Notes: generated by a model not told the origin, from the letters alone. Shown: positions 17,112 through 25,618, numbered from the stretch's first letter. The stretch: DNA of 64,000 nt from CAIYYO01 sp049299895 (GCA_049299895.1 JBAQYF010000026.1:1-64000), one strand, 5' to 3'. A program made the numbers and translations.

Positions 17112-18344
17112 ATGGATGCTGTTATACTGGCCGCCGGGGAAGGAACGCGCCTGCGGCCGCTCACGTCGACGAGGCCTAAGCCGATGCTTCCAGTAGGAGG
17201 GAAAACGATACTTGAATGGGGACTTGAGGCTCTAGCCGCAGGAGGCGTTGACAAGGCAGTAATCGTGGTGGGCTACAAGAAAGAGGTCATCTCGGACTTT
17301 TTCGGAAAAGAATATGCCGGGATAAAGATTGAATACGTAGAGCAGAAAGAGCAGCTTGGAACGGCCCACGCCGTATCCGTCGCCGAAGGAAGGGTATCCG
17401 GCGATTTCTACGTCATGAACGGCGACCTGCTGGTCTCAAACAGCCTCATAGAAAAATTCATAGGCGACCACAAGAAGGCCAAGTCGCATAACAGCATGTG
17501 CCTCGTAGAGGCGGAAGACCCGAAGCAATTCGGCATAGTTGAACTAAAAGGGAACCTCGTCAAAGGGATAGAAGAAAAGCCCGAGAAGCCCAAGAGCAAT
17601 CTTGCGAACGCCGGGATATACATATTCGGGCAGGAGATATTCGACGCCATAAAAAAGGTAAAGAAATCACGGCGTTTAGAATATGAGATAACCGACGCAA
17701 TAGAGATGCTCATAGCCAAAGAGAGGATGTGCGGTTTCCCGGTCGGAGGGACCTGGATGGACATAGGGAGGCCCTGGGACCTCCTTGCCGCAAACGAGAT
17801 AATACTAAAGGACATGCCTGCAGGCATAGACAAGAAAGCGGAGATAGAGCCGTACGCAGTGCTTAAAGGAAAGGTCCACGTAGGCAAAGGAACCGTTATC
17901 AGGTCGGGGTCATACATCGAAGGCCCCTGCTATATAGGGGAGAACTGCACTATCGGACCGAACTGCTACATAAGGCCGTCGACGTTCATCAGGAACAAGG
18001 TGCACATAGGGAACGCGGTAGAGGTAAAGAACTCCATAATCATGTCCAACACGAACGTCGGACACCTGTCATACGTCGGGGACAGCATCCTCGGGGAGAA
18101 CTGCAACTTCGGCGCAGGGACGAATGTCGCAAATCTGCGCGTAGACAACGACGTAGTAAGAATAGACGTCAAGGGAACGCTCATGAAGAGTGGAAGGCGC
18201 AAGTTCGGCTGCATAATGGGAGACGACGTAAAGACAGGGATCAATGTCTCGATCATGCCAGGTAGATCCATATACCCCGGCTCGCGCATCGAAGCAGGAA
18301 GCGTCGTGAAAAACACCATATACAGCGAAGAACCCGGAATATGA
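17112..18344 (+). CDS. Bifunctional sugar-1-phosphate nucleotidylyltransferase/acetyltransferase (GlmU-like)
   Basis: The 410-residue protein has an N-terminal nucleotidyltransferase with LAAGEGTRLRPLTSTRPKPM (residues 6-25) and a GGTWMDIGRPWDLL motif. A C-terminal left-handed beta-helix of hexapeptide repeats starts near residue 240 (IEPYAVLKGKVHVGKG) and includes GENCNFGAGTNVANLRVDN. Archaeal relatives such as ST0452 make UDP-GlcNAc or dTDP-glucose. Here it could feed cell-surface glycans or N-glycosylation by AglB. A TATA-like TTTAAATAAA lies at 17040-17049, and AGGAGG just before the ATG is a strong ribosome site. Confidence 0.9.
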   Translation: MDAVILAAGEGTRLRPLTSTRPKPMLPVGGKTILEWGLEALAAGGVDKAVIVVGYKKEVISDFFGKEYAGIKIEYVEQKEQLGTAHAVSVAEGRVSGDFYVMNGDLLVSNSLIEKFIGDHKKAKSHNSMCLVEAEDPKQFGIVELKGNLVKGIEEKPEKPKSNLANAGIYIFGQEIFDAIKKVKKSRRLEYEITDAIEMLIAKERMCGFPVGGTWMDIGRPWDLLAANEIILKDMPAGIDKKAEIEPYAVLKGKVHVGKGTVIRSGSYIEGPCYIGENCTIGPNCYIRPSTFIRNKVHIGNAVEVKNSIIMSNTNVGHLSYVGDSILGENCNFGAGTNVANLRVDNDVVRIDVKGTLMKSGRRKFGCIMGDDVKTGINVSIMPGRSIYPGSRIEAGSVVKNTIYSEEPGI

Positions 18345-18802
18345 AAAAAGCGCCGGTCATAGCCTTCCTGATGGTCCTCTTAAGCGGCTATGCAGCCGCA
18401 GAGGACAAGCTTAAGCCATTCATAGATTACGGAGCAAAAATGGTCCAGGAACTGTCAAACCCTCTGATCAGGGCATTTTTTTCGCTCTTTCCTTCCTTCG
18501 AGGGATCCCTGGCCTCATTCATGGGGTCGCTGGATGAGACCCTCCCCTTTCTGAAGGGTTTCCACTGGCTGATATACATCGCCTTGTTCTTTGTGCTGAT
18601 GGCGATCCTTGCAAAGATGTGGGAGATGTCAAAGCATTATATTTATAACTCGATAGCGGGGGTAGTGCTCCTGCTCGTATGCATACACCTCTTGGGGGTA
18701 GAGTTAAAGATAACGCTGATGACCCTCCTGATAACCGCGGTATTCGGGGTTCCGGGGGTGCTATTCGTACTGATAGCGCATTATACGGGGATAGTTATAT
18801 GA
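18341..18802 (+). CDS. Small membrane protein of the BofA (SigmaK-processing inhibitor) family
   Basis: The 153-residue protein has a signal-like N-terminus, a short polar region with several helices, and membrane segments (IYIALFFVLMAILA). It ends with a BofA-like domain, NSIAGVVLLLVCIHLLGVEL, then FGVPGVLFVLIAHYTG. In Bacillus BofA holds a site-2 protease inactive. This genome also has an S2P protease (1384-2895), so a partner role is conceivable, but that is inference from family knowledge. Its ATG overlaps the GlmU-like stop by four bases, so both are made together. Confidence 0.7.
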   Translation: MKKAPVIAFLMVLLSGYAAAEDKLKPFIDYGAKMVQELSNPLIRAFFSLFPSFEGSLASFMGSLDETLPFLKGFHWLIYIALFFVLMAILAKMWEMSKHYIYNSIAGVVLLLVCIHLLGVELKITLMTLLITAVFGVPGVLFVLIAHYTGIVI

Positions 18803-18814
18803 GCCCCGCAGGCC

Positions 18815-20221
18815 TCATTTATCGGCCGCATTCCTTTTGAGTATCCCCCTCGCCGCAAGGATCCCAGTTGCCGCCGCATTCACTATGTCTCTTGAAAGGC
18901 CGGTCCCGTCTCCCGCGGCAAACAGGTTCTTCATCGAAGACTCCATGTTGCTGTCAACTGTGACCTGCGTTGCGTAGAATTTGATCTCTGGCGCGTACAA
19001 TAGCGTCGAATCCGATGCGACCCCGGGTATCACTTCGTTCAATTGGTCGAGGCCCTCCATTATGTCGGTAACTATCCTGTGTGGGAGCGCCATCGCTATG
19101 TCCCCGGGCGTAACGTCTTTCAGGCTGTTCTGCACGGGATTGTCGAGTATGGATTTCTCATGTGATCTCCTGCCCCTGCGAAGGTCCCCCAGCCTTTGTA
19201 ATATGGGTTTTCCTCCGCCGATGTTGGTTGCGAGTTTCGCTATGGAGCGGCCGTATTTTATCGTGTCCTCCACGGGCTCCGTGAGCTGTATTCTCACGAG
19301 GAATGCGAAGTTGCTGTTCTGCGCCCTTTTTTCCGACAGGGAATGGCCGTTCACGCCGATGAAGCCGTCGTATCTTTCTTTTACGACGTACCCTTCGTGA
19401 TTGGTGCAGAAAGTCCTGACGAAGTCGTCATACGTCTTAGTCCGCATGTGGAACTTAGGGTCGCGGTTTATCTTTATCACCGGATCCATGATGATGGACT
19501 GTACTTCAACACGTACTCCAACGTCTATAGGGCCGAATTTTGCCTTGATCTTGTGCTTGCTGACAATATCGTTCAGCCACGGAGCGCCCACCCTTCCTGG
19601 GGCGATGAGAACGTATTTTGCAATAAATTCTTTACCGTTCTTGAGTTTTATCCCGATGCACGTTCCGTTCTTGACTAGCAGGTCTTCCACGCGCGATAGG
19701 AGCAGGAATTCTACGCCGTTACTTTGAAGGTATTTTTCGAAGTTCTCGATGACCAGAGGCGTTTTATCGGTTCCTATGTGCCTCTGGGGTATCTCGATGA
19801 ATCTGACCCCGACGGATGCCGCCCTGCGTTTCAGGTCGGTTATGCCCTCTTTGTCGGTGCCATACATCTTGGTGGGCCCGCCGAATCTGAGGAACACCTT
19901 GTCCACCTCGTCAACGAGAGCAATCGCCTTCTGCTCGTCTTTGGTGTAGTCCATGAGGTTTCCGCCTATGTCGTACCTCAGGTTTAGGGTCCCGTCAGAG
20001 TATGTTCCCGAACCGCCTACGCCGCACATTATATTGCACGGAGAGCAGCGGGCGCACTGGATGGTCTCCTTCATGGGGCAGTGTCTCTGCCGGATATCCC
20101 GGCCCTCGTCTACTACAAGGATCGACAGACCTTTTTCCTTGGATTTCAAAAGCTCATATGCCGCGAACATGCCCGCGACTCCGGCTCCCACGATGATTAT
20201 ATCATAGCTTGATTTGACCAT
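18815..20221 (-). CDS. FAD-dependent dehydrogenase (COG2509-type)
   Basis: The 468-residue flavoprotein has an N-terminal dinucleotide fold, DIIIVGAGVAGMFAAYELLK, then CARCSPCNIMCGVGGSGTYS (Cys cluster typical of the family) and a C-terminal FAD motif, LFAAGDGTGLSRDIVNAAAT. The family is an uncharacterised branch of archaeal and bacterial FAD oxidoreductases, and the electron donor and acceptor are unknown. It is convergent with the BofA-like gene. A CTATATATAATA stretch about 10-20 bases upstream of the start is probably the TATA region. Confidence 0.83.
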   Translation of the reverse strand: MVKSSYDIIIVGAGVAGMFAAYELLKSKEKGLSILVVDEGRDIRQRHCPMKETIQCARCSPCNIMCGVGGSGTYSDGTLNLRYDIGGNLMDYTKDEQKAIALVDEVDKVFLRFGGPTKMYGTDKEGITDLKRRAASVGVRFIEIPQRHIGTDKTPLVIENFEKYLQSNGVEFLLLSRVEDLLVKNGTCIGIKLKNGKEFIAKYVLIAPGRVGAPWLNDIVSKHKIKAKFGPIDVGVRVEVQSIIMDPVIKINRDPKFHMRTKTYDDFVRTFCTNHEGYVVKERYDGFIGVNGHSLSEKRAQNSNFAFLVRIQLTEPVEDTIKYGRSIAKLATNIGGGKPILQRLGDLRRGRRSHEKSILDNPVQNSLKDVTPGDIAMALPHRIVTDIMEGLDQLNEVIPGVASDSTLLYAPEIKFYATQVTVDSNMESSMKNLFAAGDGTGLSRDIVNAAATGILAARGILKRNAADK

Positions 20222-20405
20222 TTTTTACCCTATATATAATAGAATAAGGAATTTAAAACTAAACCCCGGGGTTTTCCTGCGTTCTCCAGGCATTCCTGCC
20301 ATATGATAACCGCAGAAAATGCTGCTGATTCAAGAATGATGCAGCAGGAGGAGGATCAAATGCCCGGGTTTGGTTTTCCGATCGTTCATCGGGTGGCTGG
20401 ATTAT

Positions 20406-23021
20406 TTAGTTGCAGCTGTATTGATCCTTGCATGTGGTCGCGCAGAGTTCCTCCTCAAAAGTGCATTTGTCGCTTACACATTTATAAGTAGACAGTTGTC
20501 CATCAAAACAATTGAACGGCTTTACCTGGTTTACGGTGTCTGTTCCGATGCATCCGGGATGGCCGCTCTGGTCTGTTGCCTGGCAACATCTCTCTCCTGC
20601 GGCGCATTTGTTCACGCAATCCTTTTTTACTGTGTCGTATACCCATGTGGGTCCAAGCTTCGCTGCGTCCGCCGTACTGCTGCATGCCGGGGCCGCGTCT
20701 GCAGATGCGCATTTTGCTCCGGCAACCGGGTTGATTGTGATCAGGCTTCCAACGGTTCCGGATTCCCTCCATTCGACAGTATAAGGGCCGTTAGATCCCA
20801 ATGAATCGCATTTTGTGATTTTGATCCCCGTATTGTGCCCGTATTGGGTTTCTCCCCCGGCATCATACGAATAATGACATTCTGAGGTCCCCACCTGGCA
20901 GCAGTCGGTGCATATCGCATCGGAACTTAGTATATGTAATTTAGGGTCTGGCGTGCCCCCATTACAGCCGTACTGGTCTTTGCAACCGGCTATTCCGCAG
21001 TCTGTCGTCTTTGCCTGGCATTTGTCGGATACGCACTCGTAGCTGGTCAAGTAGTCGTCGAGGCTGCAGCTATTGAGTTTTACCTGGTTTGACGTGTCTG
21101 TTCCAATGCATCCCGGATGGCCGCTCTGGTCCGTTGCCTGGCAGCACTTCTGTCCTGCAGCACATTTATTGATGCATGCCTTGGCAGTCGCATCGTATAC
21201 CCATGTGGGTCCAAGCTTCGCTGCGTCCGCCGTACTGCTGCATGCAATGATCTTGCCGCTATCCGGATTGTCTGCGGTCTTCCCGCCGCCGGCGGCTCCC
21301 AACTGGCCGAATATCTCCGGGAACAATTGTACGCAGTCACATTTGAAGGTCGGGACCAGGCCGGTTATGACTATGTTGATAATTTGGACGCTTAGCATGA
21401 CGAACACCAGCCCGATGATAGCATTTATTATGATGCTGCGCGCTGCCGCTCTTGCACTTGGGTCTTCTGCAGACGTCACGTATCTTAAGCCCCCGTAGAT
21501 TATCACTAAAGCTGCGACGGAAGGAGTAATCATCTGTATCATGCATACCAGGCTGCAGAATACCCTGTTTATCTGTTCCACCGGGTCTACGTTGAAGCAG
21601 CCGCATTGTACGCCTTTGGCCCAGCCCGAGACAACTACGTTTACCATGGCCAGGGATATCATCACAAGTATCAGGCCTGCGAGCGCGCTTATTATAGTAG
21701 TCTTTGCGGCGCTTCTTGCCCCGGGGTCTTCGGCGGAGGTTACGTATCTCAAGCCTCCGTACATCATCACCAGAGCTGCGATCGCGGGGGCTATTGATGC
21801 GATGAGGCATATGAATTTGCATAGGATAGCGACTATGTCTTTTACTGATTGGCTCTCCGAGCAGTCGCATCCCACCTGACCGAATGCGCCCGTGAGAACC
21901 GTATTGACTAGCGGGACAGAAATGAAGACCAGTACAAGGCCTACGAAAGCGCTTATTATGATGGTCTTTGCCGTTCTCCGGGCCCCTGGGTCGTCGCCCG
22001 ATACAAGGTATCTGATGCCGCCGTATATTACTACCAGCGCGCAGATGGCGGGTGCTATGTAGGATAAGAAGCATATGAAAGCGCACATTATCCGGGTTAT
22101 TTCCGTTGTTATCTGTCCATCCGAGCAATCGAAAGATACTTGTTCGAATGAACTGGTCAGTACCACATTGACCAGGGGGACTGCTATCATTACCAGTATC
22201 ATGCCTATCAGGGCGCTGATTATTATGGTCTTTGCGGCATCCCTTGCTCCCGGGTCGTCGGCAGAGGTTATATAGCGTAGTCCTCCGTATGTTACTACGA
22301 GCGCGCATATCGGGGGGGCTATCAGGGCGAGTATGCATAGGAAGTTTCCTAGAACCGCAACCACCTGATCTGTAAACTCGTTTTCCGAGGTTTCGCATTC
22401 GACCTGCTTCAGTACGTCTCCCAGTACCGCATTTACGAGGGGAATTGCCAGCATTACTATTAACAGGCCCACGAATGCTGCGATGAGCGTTGCTTTGGCG
22501 GCTTTTCTTGCTCCGGGGTCGTCGGCGGATGCCAGGTATCTTATGCCTCCGTAGATGACCACGAGAGCGCAGAGCCACGGACCCATCACGGACAGGGCGG
22601 TTATCAGGTTGCAGAATACTGTGTTGATGTTCTCTACCGGAGCATCGATGCATGTGCAGGCCACTTCTGGAAGCAAACCGTCTAATATGAAATTGAGAAT
22701 TGGGATGGATAACAGAACGATAACCAGGCCCGCCAGTACCCCGGTCATGAAACGGCGCAGCTCGCTGCGCGTTCCGGGATCGTCTGCTGCGATATATCTT
22801 GCGCCGGCGATGATCAGAAGGAGAGAGGCTATTCCGGAGGATACGTACATTATGAGGCATGCGGGCCAGCAGATGAATTTCACAAGCTGGTCCAGTACTT
22901 CCTGCATTTGGCTGGTTAGCTCTACAGGGGGAGGGGTCCAGGTGGGAGTCTGCCCAGTAGACTCTAAAGCGAGGCACGCAAGAAAAATGATCGTGATTAG
23001 TAGATAAATCTTTTTGTTCAT
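20406..23021 (-). CDS. Secreted polyprotein: six tandem VirB2/TrbC-like modules plus Cys-rich repeats
   Basis: The 871-residue protein has a signal peptide at residues 1-23. Six modules follow with an 88-residue period, marked by the Arg of GG(I/L)RY at 75, 161, 249, 337, 425 and 513. Each module has two membrane helices around a loop of type RYxxSADDPGAR and ends in a short Cys-containing segment (CTC, CDC, CGC). This is the layout of small TrbC/VirB2-type T4SS pilins, normally one module per protein. From residue 590 a Cys-rich region holds two copies of a 65-residue unit (CSSTADAAKLGPTWVYD at 594 and 780) with a divergent Cys-rich segment between. The role is unknown; a pore, fibre or surface scaffold is conceivable. 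Confidence 0.85.
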   Translation of the reverse strand: MNKKIYLLITIIFLACLALESTGQTPTWTPPPVELTSQMQEVLDQLVKFICWPACLIMYVSSGIASLLLIIAGARYIAADDPGTRSELRRFMTGVLAGLVIVLLSIPILNFILDGLLPEVACTCIDAPVENINTVFCNLITALSVMGPWLCALVVIYGGIRYLASADDPGARKAAKATLIAAFVGLLIVMLAIPLVNAVLGDVLKQVECETSENEFTDQVVAVLGNFLCILALIAPPICALVVTYGGLRYITSADDPGARDAAKTIIISALIGMILVMIAVPLVNVVLTSSFEQVSFDCSDGQITTEITRIMCAFICFLSYIAPAICALVVIYGGIRYLVSGDDPGARRTAKTIIISAFVGLVLVFISVPLVNTVLTGAFGQVGCDCSESQSVKDIVAILCKFICLIASIAPAIAALVMMYGGLRYVTSAEDPGARSAAKTTIISALAGLILVMISLAMVNVVVSGWAKGVQCGCFNVDPVEQINRVFCSLVCMIQMITPSVAALVIIYGGLRYVTSAEDPSARAAARSIIINAIIGLVFVMLSVQIINIVITGLVPTFKCDCVQLFPEIFGQLGAAGGGKTADNPDSGKIIACSSTADAAKLGPTWVYDATAKACINKCAAGQKCCQATDQSGHPGCIGTDTSNQVKLNSCSLDDYLTSYECVSDKCQAKTTDCGIAGCKDQYGCNGGTPDPKLHILSSDAICTDCCQVGTSECHYSYDAGGETQYGHNTGIKITKCDSLGSNGPYTVEWRESGTVGSLITINPVAGAKCASADAAPACSSTADAAKLGPTWVYDTVKKDCVNKCAAGERCCQATDQSGHPGCIGTDTVNQVKPFNCFDGQLSTYKCVSDKCTFEEELCATTCKDQYSCN
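20521..20692. repeat. Direct repeat copy 1 inside the polyprotein gene
   Basis: This 172-base stretch is nearly identical in sequence and frame to 21079-21250, offset by 558 bases. It encodes the second CSSTADAAKLG...CCQATDQSGHPGC unit. The nucleotide similarity, including synonymous positions, indicates a recent internal duplication or gene conversion. Confidence 0.85.
21079..21250. repeat. Direct repeat copy 2 inside the polyprotein gene
   Basis: Partner of 20521-20692 at 558-base offset, in the same orientation and frame. It encodes the first of the two Cys-rich units (residues about 592-648). Confidence 0.85.
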
Positions 23022-23045
23022 TATTACCTGTTATGAATTTAGTAG

Positions 23046-23069
23046 AAAGGTATATATCTTTATACCTTT
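23046..23069 (-). promoter_or_regulatory. Promoter palindrome of the polyprotein gene
   Basis: AAAGGTATA (23046-23054) and its exact reverse complement TATACCTTT (23061-23069) flank a 6-base spacer, 25-48 bases upstream of the polyprotein ATG. The minus strand carries a TATA-like AGATATATACC within it. It spans the end of the upstream DUF429 gene, so it may act as TATA box plus operator, or as a hairpin at the DUF429 3' end. Confidence 0.5.
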
Positions 23070-23611
23070 GGTATGACTATTTTTCCGCCCTCGTCCCCTG
23101 CTTCCTCGGTTGCGCCCGTGGTGTGCAGATAAGCGGTGAGCGCCGCGAATACCGCGTCTATTTCGTCTCGGGAGAGTATCCTTCTTTCCAGGTCGCCGCA
23201 TAGGCCGATAGATAGGAGCATTCTTTGCACGCTGCTTTCTTCTACATCGTAGAGGCCGAGTATTTTTCCCGAGGCTTTGGAGTAGACTTCGATGTATTTG
23301 CTGCCTGTTTTTCTTAATTCGGCTGCTAGATTAGTTCCCCTCCTTGCAAGTACCTCCATTCCCCGCAGGGTAACGGGAAGCGCACCGTAGGATGACAGGA
23401 TGCTGTCGCATTCCCGGTTGACGCCCGCATACGTCAGGGGGGCGTCTATTGCAATAAGGTCTGGAGAAGCCTTCTTTATCTTTTCGAGTATTTCTGAATC
23501 AGAATGCAGGAGAGTTACAGAGAGTATCTTGTCTTTCCCTGTAACCTCCAGTACGCAGAAGCCCGTATCGTTTTTTGGGCTGCCTGCCAGGTCTATTCCT
23601 ATGAATCTCAT
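23060..23611 (-). CDS. DUF429 protein, predicted RNase H-like nuclease
   Basis: The 183-residue protein starts MRFIGIDLAGSPKNDTGFCV, the first RNase H-like strand with its Asp. The typical IAIDAPLTYAG follows at about residues 53-63, then NREC and the GxEVLARRGTNLAAEL helix, and a final Asp-containing helix, SRDEIDAVFAALTAYL. DUF429 proteins have the RNase H fold, but their substrates are not firmly known. It follows the S27ae gene on the same strand after 16 bases. Confidence 0.82.
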   Translation of the reverse strand: MRFIGIDLAGSPKNDTGFCVLEVTGKDKILSVTLLHSDSEILEKIKKASPDLIAIDAPLTYAGVNRECDSILSSYGALPVTLRGMEVLARRGTNLAAELRKTGSKYIEVYSKASGKILGLYDVEESSVQRMLLSIGLCGDLERRILSRDEIDAVFAALTAYLHTTGATEEAGDEGGKIVIPKV

Positions 23612-23627
23612 AGGCAGTAAAAATTAA

Positions 23628-23924
23628 TCAAACCTTGCGGAATTCGGTGTATCCGCATTTCCCGCAGGAGTCCCTGTTTGCGTGGTGCGCAAGGAACACG
23701 CCGTCGCCGCATTTGGGGCATATCTTGGATTTTTTCTTGGCCTTGTCGCCCGTTAGCTCATAGCGCTTCCATTTCTGGCTTTTGAGTTCTTTTGCTTTTG
23801 GTTTGGATTTAACTCCCGGCTTGGGTTTCGCTCCGCCTGTTGGTGCTTTGGCAGGCGCTGCTGCGGGTGCGGCGGGTGCTGCCGGCTTATCGTCTTTTCC
23901 TTTGGGTTTTTTATCGTCAGCCAT
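23628..23924 (-). CDS. rps27ae: Small-subunit ribosomal protein S27ae with an Ala/Pro/Lys-rich extension
   Basis: The 98-residue protein carries the S27ae core in its C-terminal half (KWKRYELTGDKAKKKSKICP, zinc fingers CPKCGDG and CGKCGY, ending EFRKV). The core alone is about 50-60 residues in most archaea. The first 45 residues are a low-complexity extension, KPAAPAAPAAAPAKAPTGG followed by Lys/Pro-rich sequence. The extension is inside the frame and has the same base composition, so it looks real. Archaea such as Methanogens lack it. It is the last ribosomal gene of the cluster. Confidence 0.92.
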   Translation of the reverse strand: MADDKKPKGKDDKPAAPAAPAAAPAKAPTGGAKPKPGVKSKPKAKELKSQKWKRYELTGDKAKKKSKICPKCGDGVFLAHHANRDSCGKCGYTEFRKV

Positions 23925-23943
23925 TTTTCAGTAACCTATTTGA

Positions 23944-24279
23944 TTATTTCTTCTCCTCTTTCTTTTCGGCAGATGCCGCAGCTGCGTCATCTTTCTTCTC
24001 TTCTTTCAGGAGCGAGTTCTTCTTCATCCGGTGCGCAGGCTCGATCTTCAGGCTTTCCTCGTCTTTGTATACTTTCGCGTATCCTTTGACGCTTTTTGAT
24101 CCGAAGCCGGACTTGAGGCTGTCTATTATTGTAAGATTCTCTTTTGAGTGCAGCGCGGCAATCAGTTCTTTTCGCACGTCCCCTATCTTGGGCGTCGCGG
24201 CATCGTATGCTACCTTAAAGTCTATCTCTTTTCGGTTAAGCAATTTGTTTTCTTTCTCTTTCAATATCTGTATTTTCAT
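23944..24279 (-). CDS. rps24e: Small-subunit ribosomal protein S24e
   Basis: The 111-residue protein starts KIQILKEKENKLLNRKEIDF and contains the conserved GFGSKSVKGYAKVYKDEE segment. A C-terminal low-complexity tail, KDDAAAASAEKKEEKK, extends the core. Its start overlaps the upstream dephospho-CoA kinase gene's stop by four bases. Confidence 0.95.
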   Translation of the reverse strand: MKIQILKEKENKLLNRKEIDFKVAYDAATPKIGDVRKELIAALHSKENLTIIDSLKSGFGSKSVKGYAKVYKDEESLKIEPAHRMKKNSLLKEEKKDDAAAASAEKKEEKK

Positions 24280-24776
24280 TTTCGAATCATCTCGGCAAGT
24301 ATTTTTTCCACCAAATCCTTTGTTTTAGCATTTACTTCGACCAATACCACGCCTTCGTCTGGCTGGCCGTATATGACGCACGAGCCTGCAGGTGCCAGGC
24401 TGATAGCCGCAAGGGTGAGAAGGTCTTCCTCACCCGAAACGAATATCTTGGTTCTCGCGTCCGATGCAAAGGCCGCCTTTAAGGCCTGGAACGCTTCACC
24501 TGTTATCTGCCCGGCTGGATTGTTTACCGAAACCGCACGGGCGTCGTATTTTATTATTGAATCCGGAACGGCTATTTCCTTTCTCTTGGTCCTGCCGTCG
24601 TAGACGCATACCTGGGGAGCTATTCCCTTTACAATAGCGCCGTCGGTTACTTTGTCCCCGACCGCGATTACTTTCTTTCCAGCAACGAACGGGGATATTG
24701 TTTCTATGTTTGAATATAATTTTCCGAAGGGTTTTTTTAATCCGGCTCGCTGGTTCTCGGATAATACAAGATCCAT
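24276..24776 (-). CDS. GTP-dependent dephospho-CoA kinase (DUF359)
   Basis: The 166-residue protein matches the archaeal DUF359 family, shown in Thermococcus to phosphorylate dephospho-CoA with GTP, the last step of CoA synthesis. The markers are VIAVGDKVTDGAI (about residues 34-46), the VYDGRTKRKE motif, NPAGQIT, VSGEEDLLTLAAIS and YGQPDEGVV. It is a common neighbour of spt4 and S24e in archaea, as here. Confidence 0.9.
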   Translation of the reverse strand: MDLVLSENQRAGLKKPFGKLYSNIETISPFVAGKKVIAVGDKVTDGAIVKGIAPQVCVYDGRTKRKEIAVPDSIIKYDARAVSVNNPAGQITGEAFQALKAAFASDARTKIFVSGEEDLLTLAAISLAPAGSCVIYGQPDEGVVLVEVNAKTKDLVEKILAEMIRK

Positions 24777-24788
24777 TGCTTTGCGGCC

Positions 24789-24965
24789 TTATCTAACCTT
24801 CATGGCGTACTCGCCGGGGACCTTTAGTCCCATCCTCTTTGCTACTTCCGACTTCTCAGGGTCGATTACGCAGAGGTATCCGCTCCAGTACTGTGACGTT
24901 GTGACCCTGCATACCGGGCAGGTCTCTTCTTCCATTATCCTGCGGCAGACTTTGCATGCTCTCAT
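24789..24965 (-). CDS. spt4: Transcription elongation factor Spt4 (RpoE2)
   Basis: The 58-residue protein starts MRACKVCRRIMEEETCPVCR, giving four zinc ligands (C4, C7, C16, C19). It continues with SQYWSGYLCVIDPEKSEVAK, the conserved Spt5-binding strand, and ends PGEYAMKVR. It pairs with Spt5/NusG on RNA polymerase. It starts four bases inside the rpoE1 stop region, in the conserved order rpoE1-spt4-DUF359-S24e-S27ae. Confidence 0.95.
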   Translation of the reverse strand: MRACKVCRRIMEEETCPVCRVTTSQYWSGYLCVIDPEKSEVAKRMGLKVPGEYAMKVR

Positions 24966-25600
24966 TTTTTCTCCTTTGCCTTGGCCTCCTTTTTATCGCC
25001 CTTGGAAGCTTTTTTGTCTGCCGGCGCCTCTTTCTTCCCGGGTTTTGCTTCGGGGGCAGGCTTCTTCTCTTCAAGAAGCCATTCGACCTTCCCAAGATAA
25101 GGCTGCCTCATGGTCAATCCTACCTTGGAGTCTGAGAACTTGTTCTTCAGGCTCACTGTGATTATACGGGCACGGACGTCGTCCGCCTGCTTGAGGACTT
25201 TCTTGGTCTCTTTCCCTATCAGTACCGCGCTTTTCTGATCGTAGCTCATAAAGTCTTCGGTCACCTGGGATACGTGAACCAGGCCGTCCATAGGGCCGAA
25301 ATTCACGAAGGCTCCGAATTCCGTTATCTCCGTAACGCTTCCTTCCACGACTTCGTTTATGACCGGCTGGTATACCAGGATGTCGAAGGTGACGTTGTAG
25401 TATATCGCTCCGTCGCCCATGATTATCTTTCCGTCGCTGGTCTTGTCGACATTGGTTACCGCAAGTATGATGCCCACGTTCTTGTCTATCCGGCCGGCGT
25501 ACTGATTCTCGTATTCGCCTATTATGGCCGCGTTTAAGTCGGTTCCAAAGCTCTTCGGAGGAACTCTTATAGTATCCTCAACGGTAAGTATTTTGTACAT
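24962..25600 (-). CDS. rpoE1: RNA polymerase subunit RpoE1 (Rpo7), S1 domain
   Basis: The 212-residue protein has the RPB7-like N-terminal domain (YKILTVEDTIRVPPKSFG, then TNVDKTSDGKIIMGDGAIYY). The S1 domain follows, with EGSVTEITEFGAFVNFGPMD at about residues 82-101. After about residue 172 it carries an unusually long Lys/Ala/Glu-rich tail (KKEAPADKKASKGDKKEAKA), with which it reaches 212 residues; most archaeal homologues are about 190 or shorter. It forms the stalk of archaeal RNA polymerase with Rpo4. Confidence 0.95.
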   Translation of the reverse strand: MYKILTVEDTIRVPPKSFGTDLNAAIIGEYENQYAGRIDKNVGIILAVTNVDKTSDGKIIMGDGAIYYNVTFDILVYQPVINEVVEGSVTEITEFGAFVNFGPMDGLVHVSQVTEDFMSYDQKSAVLIGKETKKVLKQADDVRARIITVSLKNKFSDSKVGLTMRQPYLGKVEWLLEEKKPAPEAKPGKKEAPADKKASKGDKKEAKAKEKK

Positions 25601-25618
25601 TTTTTACTTTAAAGGGTC

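Noticed and set aside
20303..20491. Plus-strand frame of 62 codons between the FAD gene and the polyprotein
   Set aside because: It overlaps the end of the polyprotein gene antisense, has an odd composition and no ribosome site.
21337..22977. A 546-codon frame on the minus strand in another phase of the polyprotein gene
   Set aside because: It is a shadow of the repeated membrane-module gene: Arg/Pro/His-rich and without a family pattern. The real frame has a signal peptide and periodic motifs.
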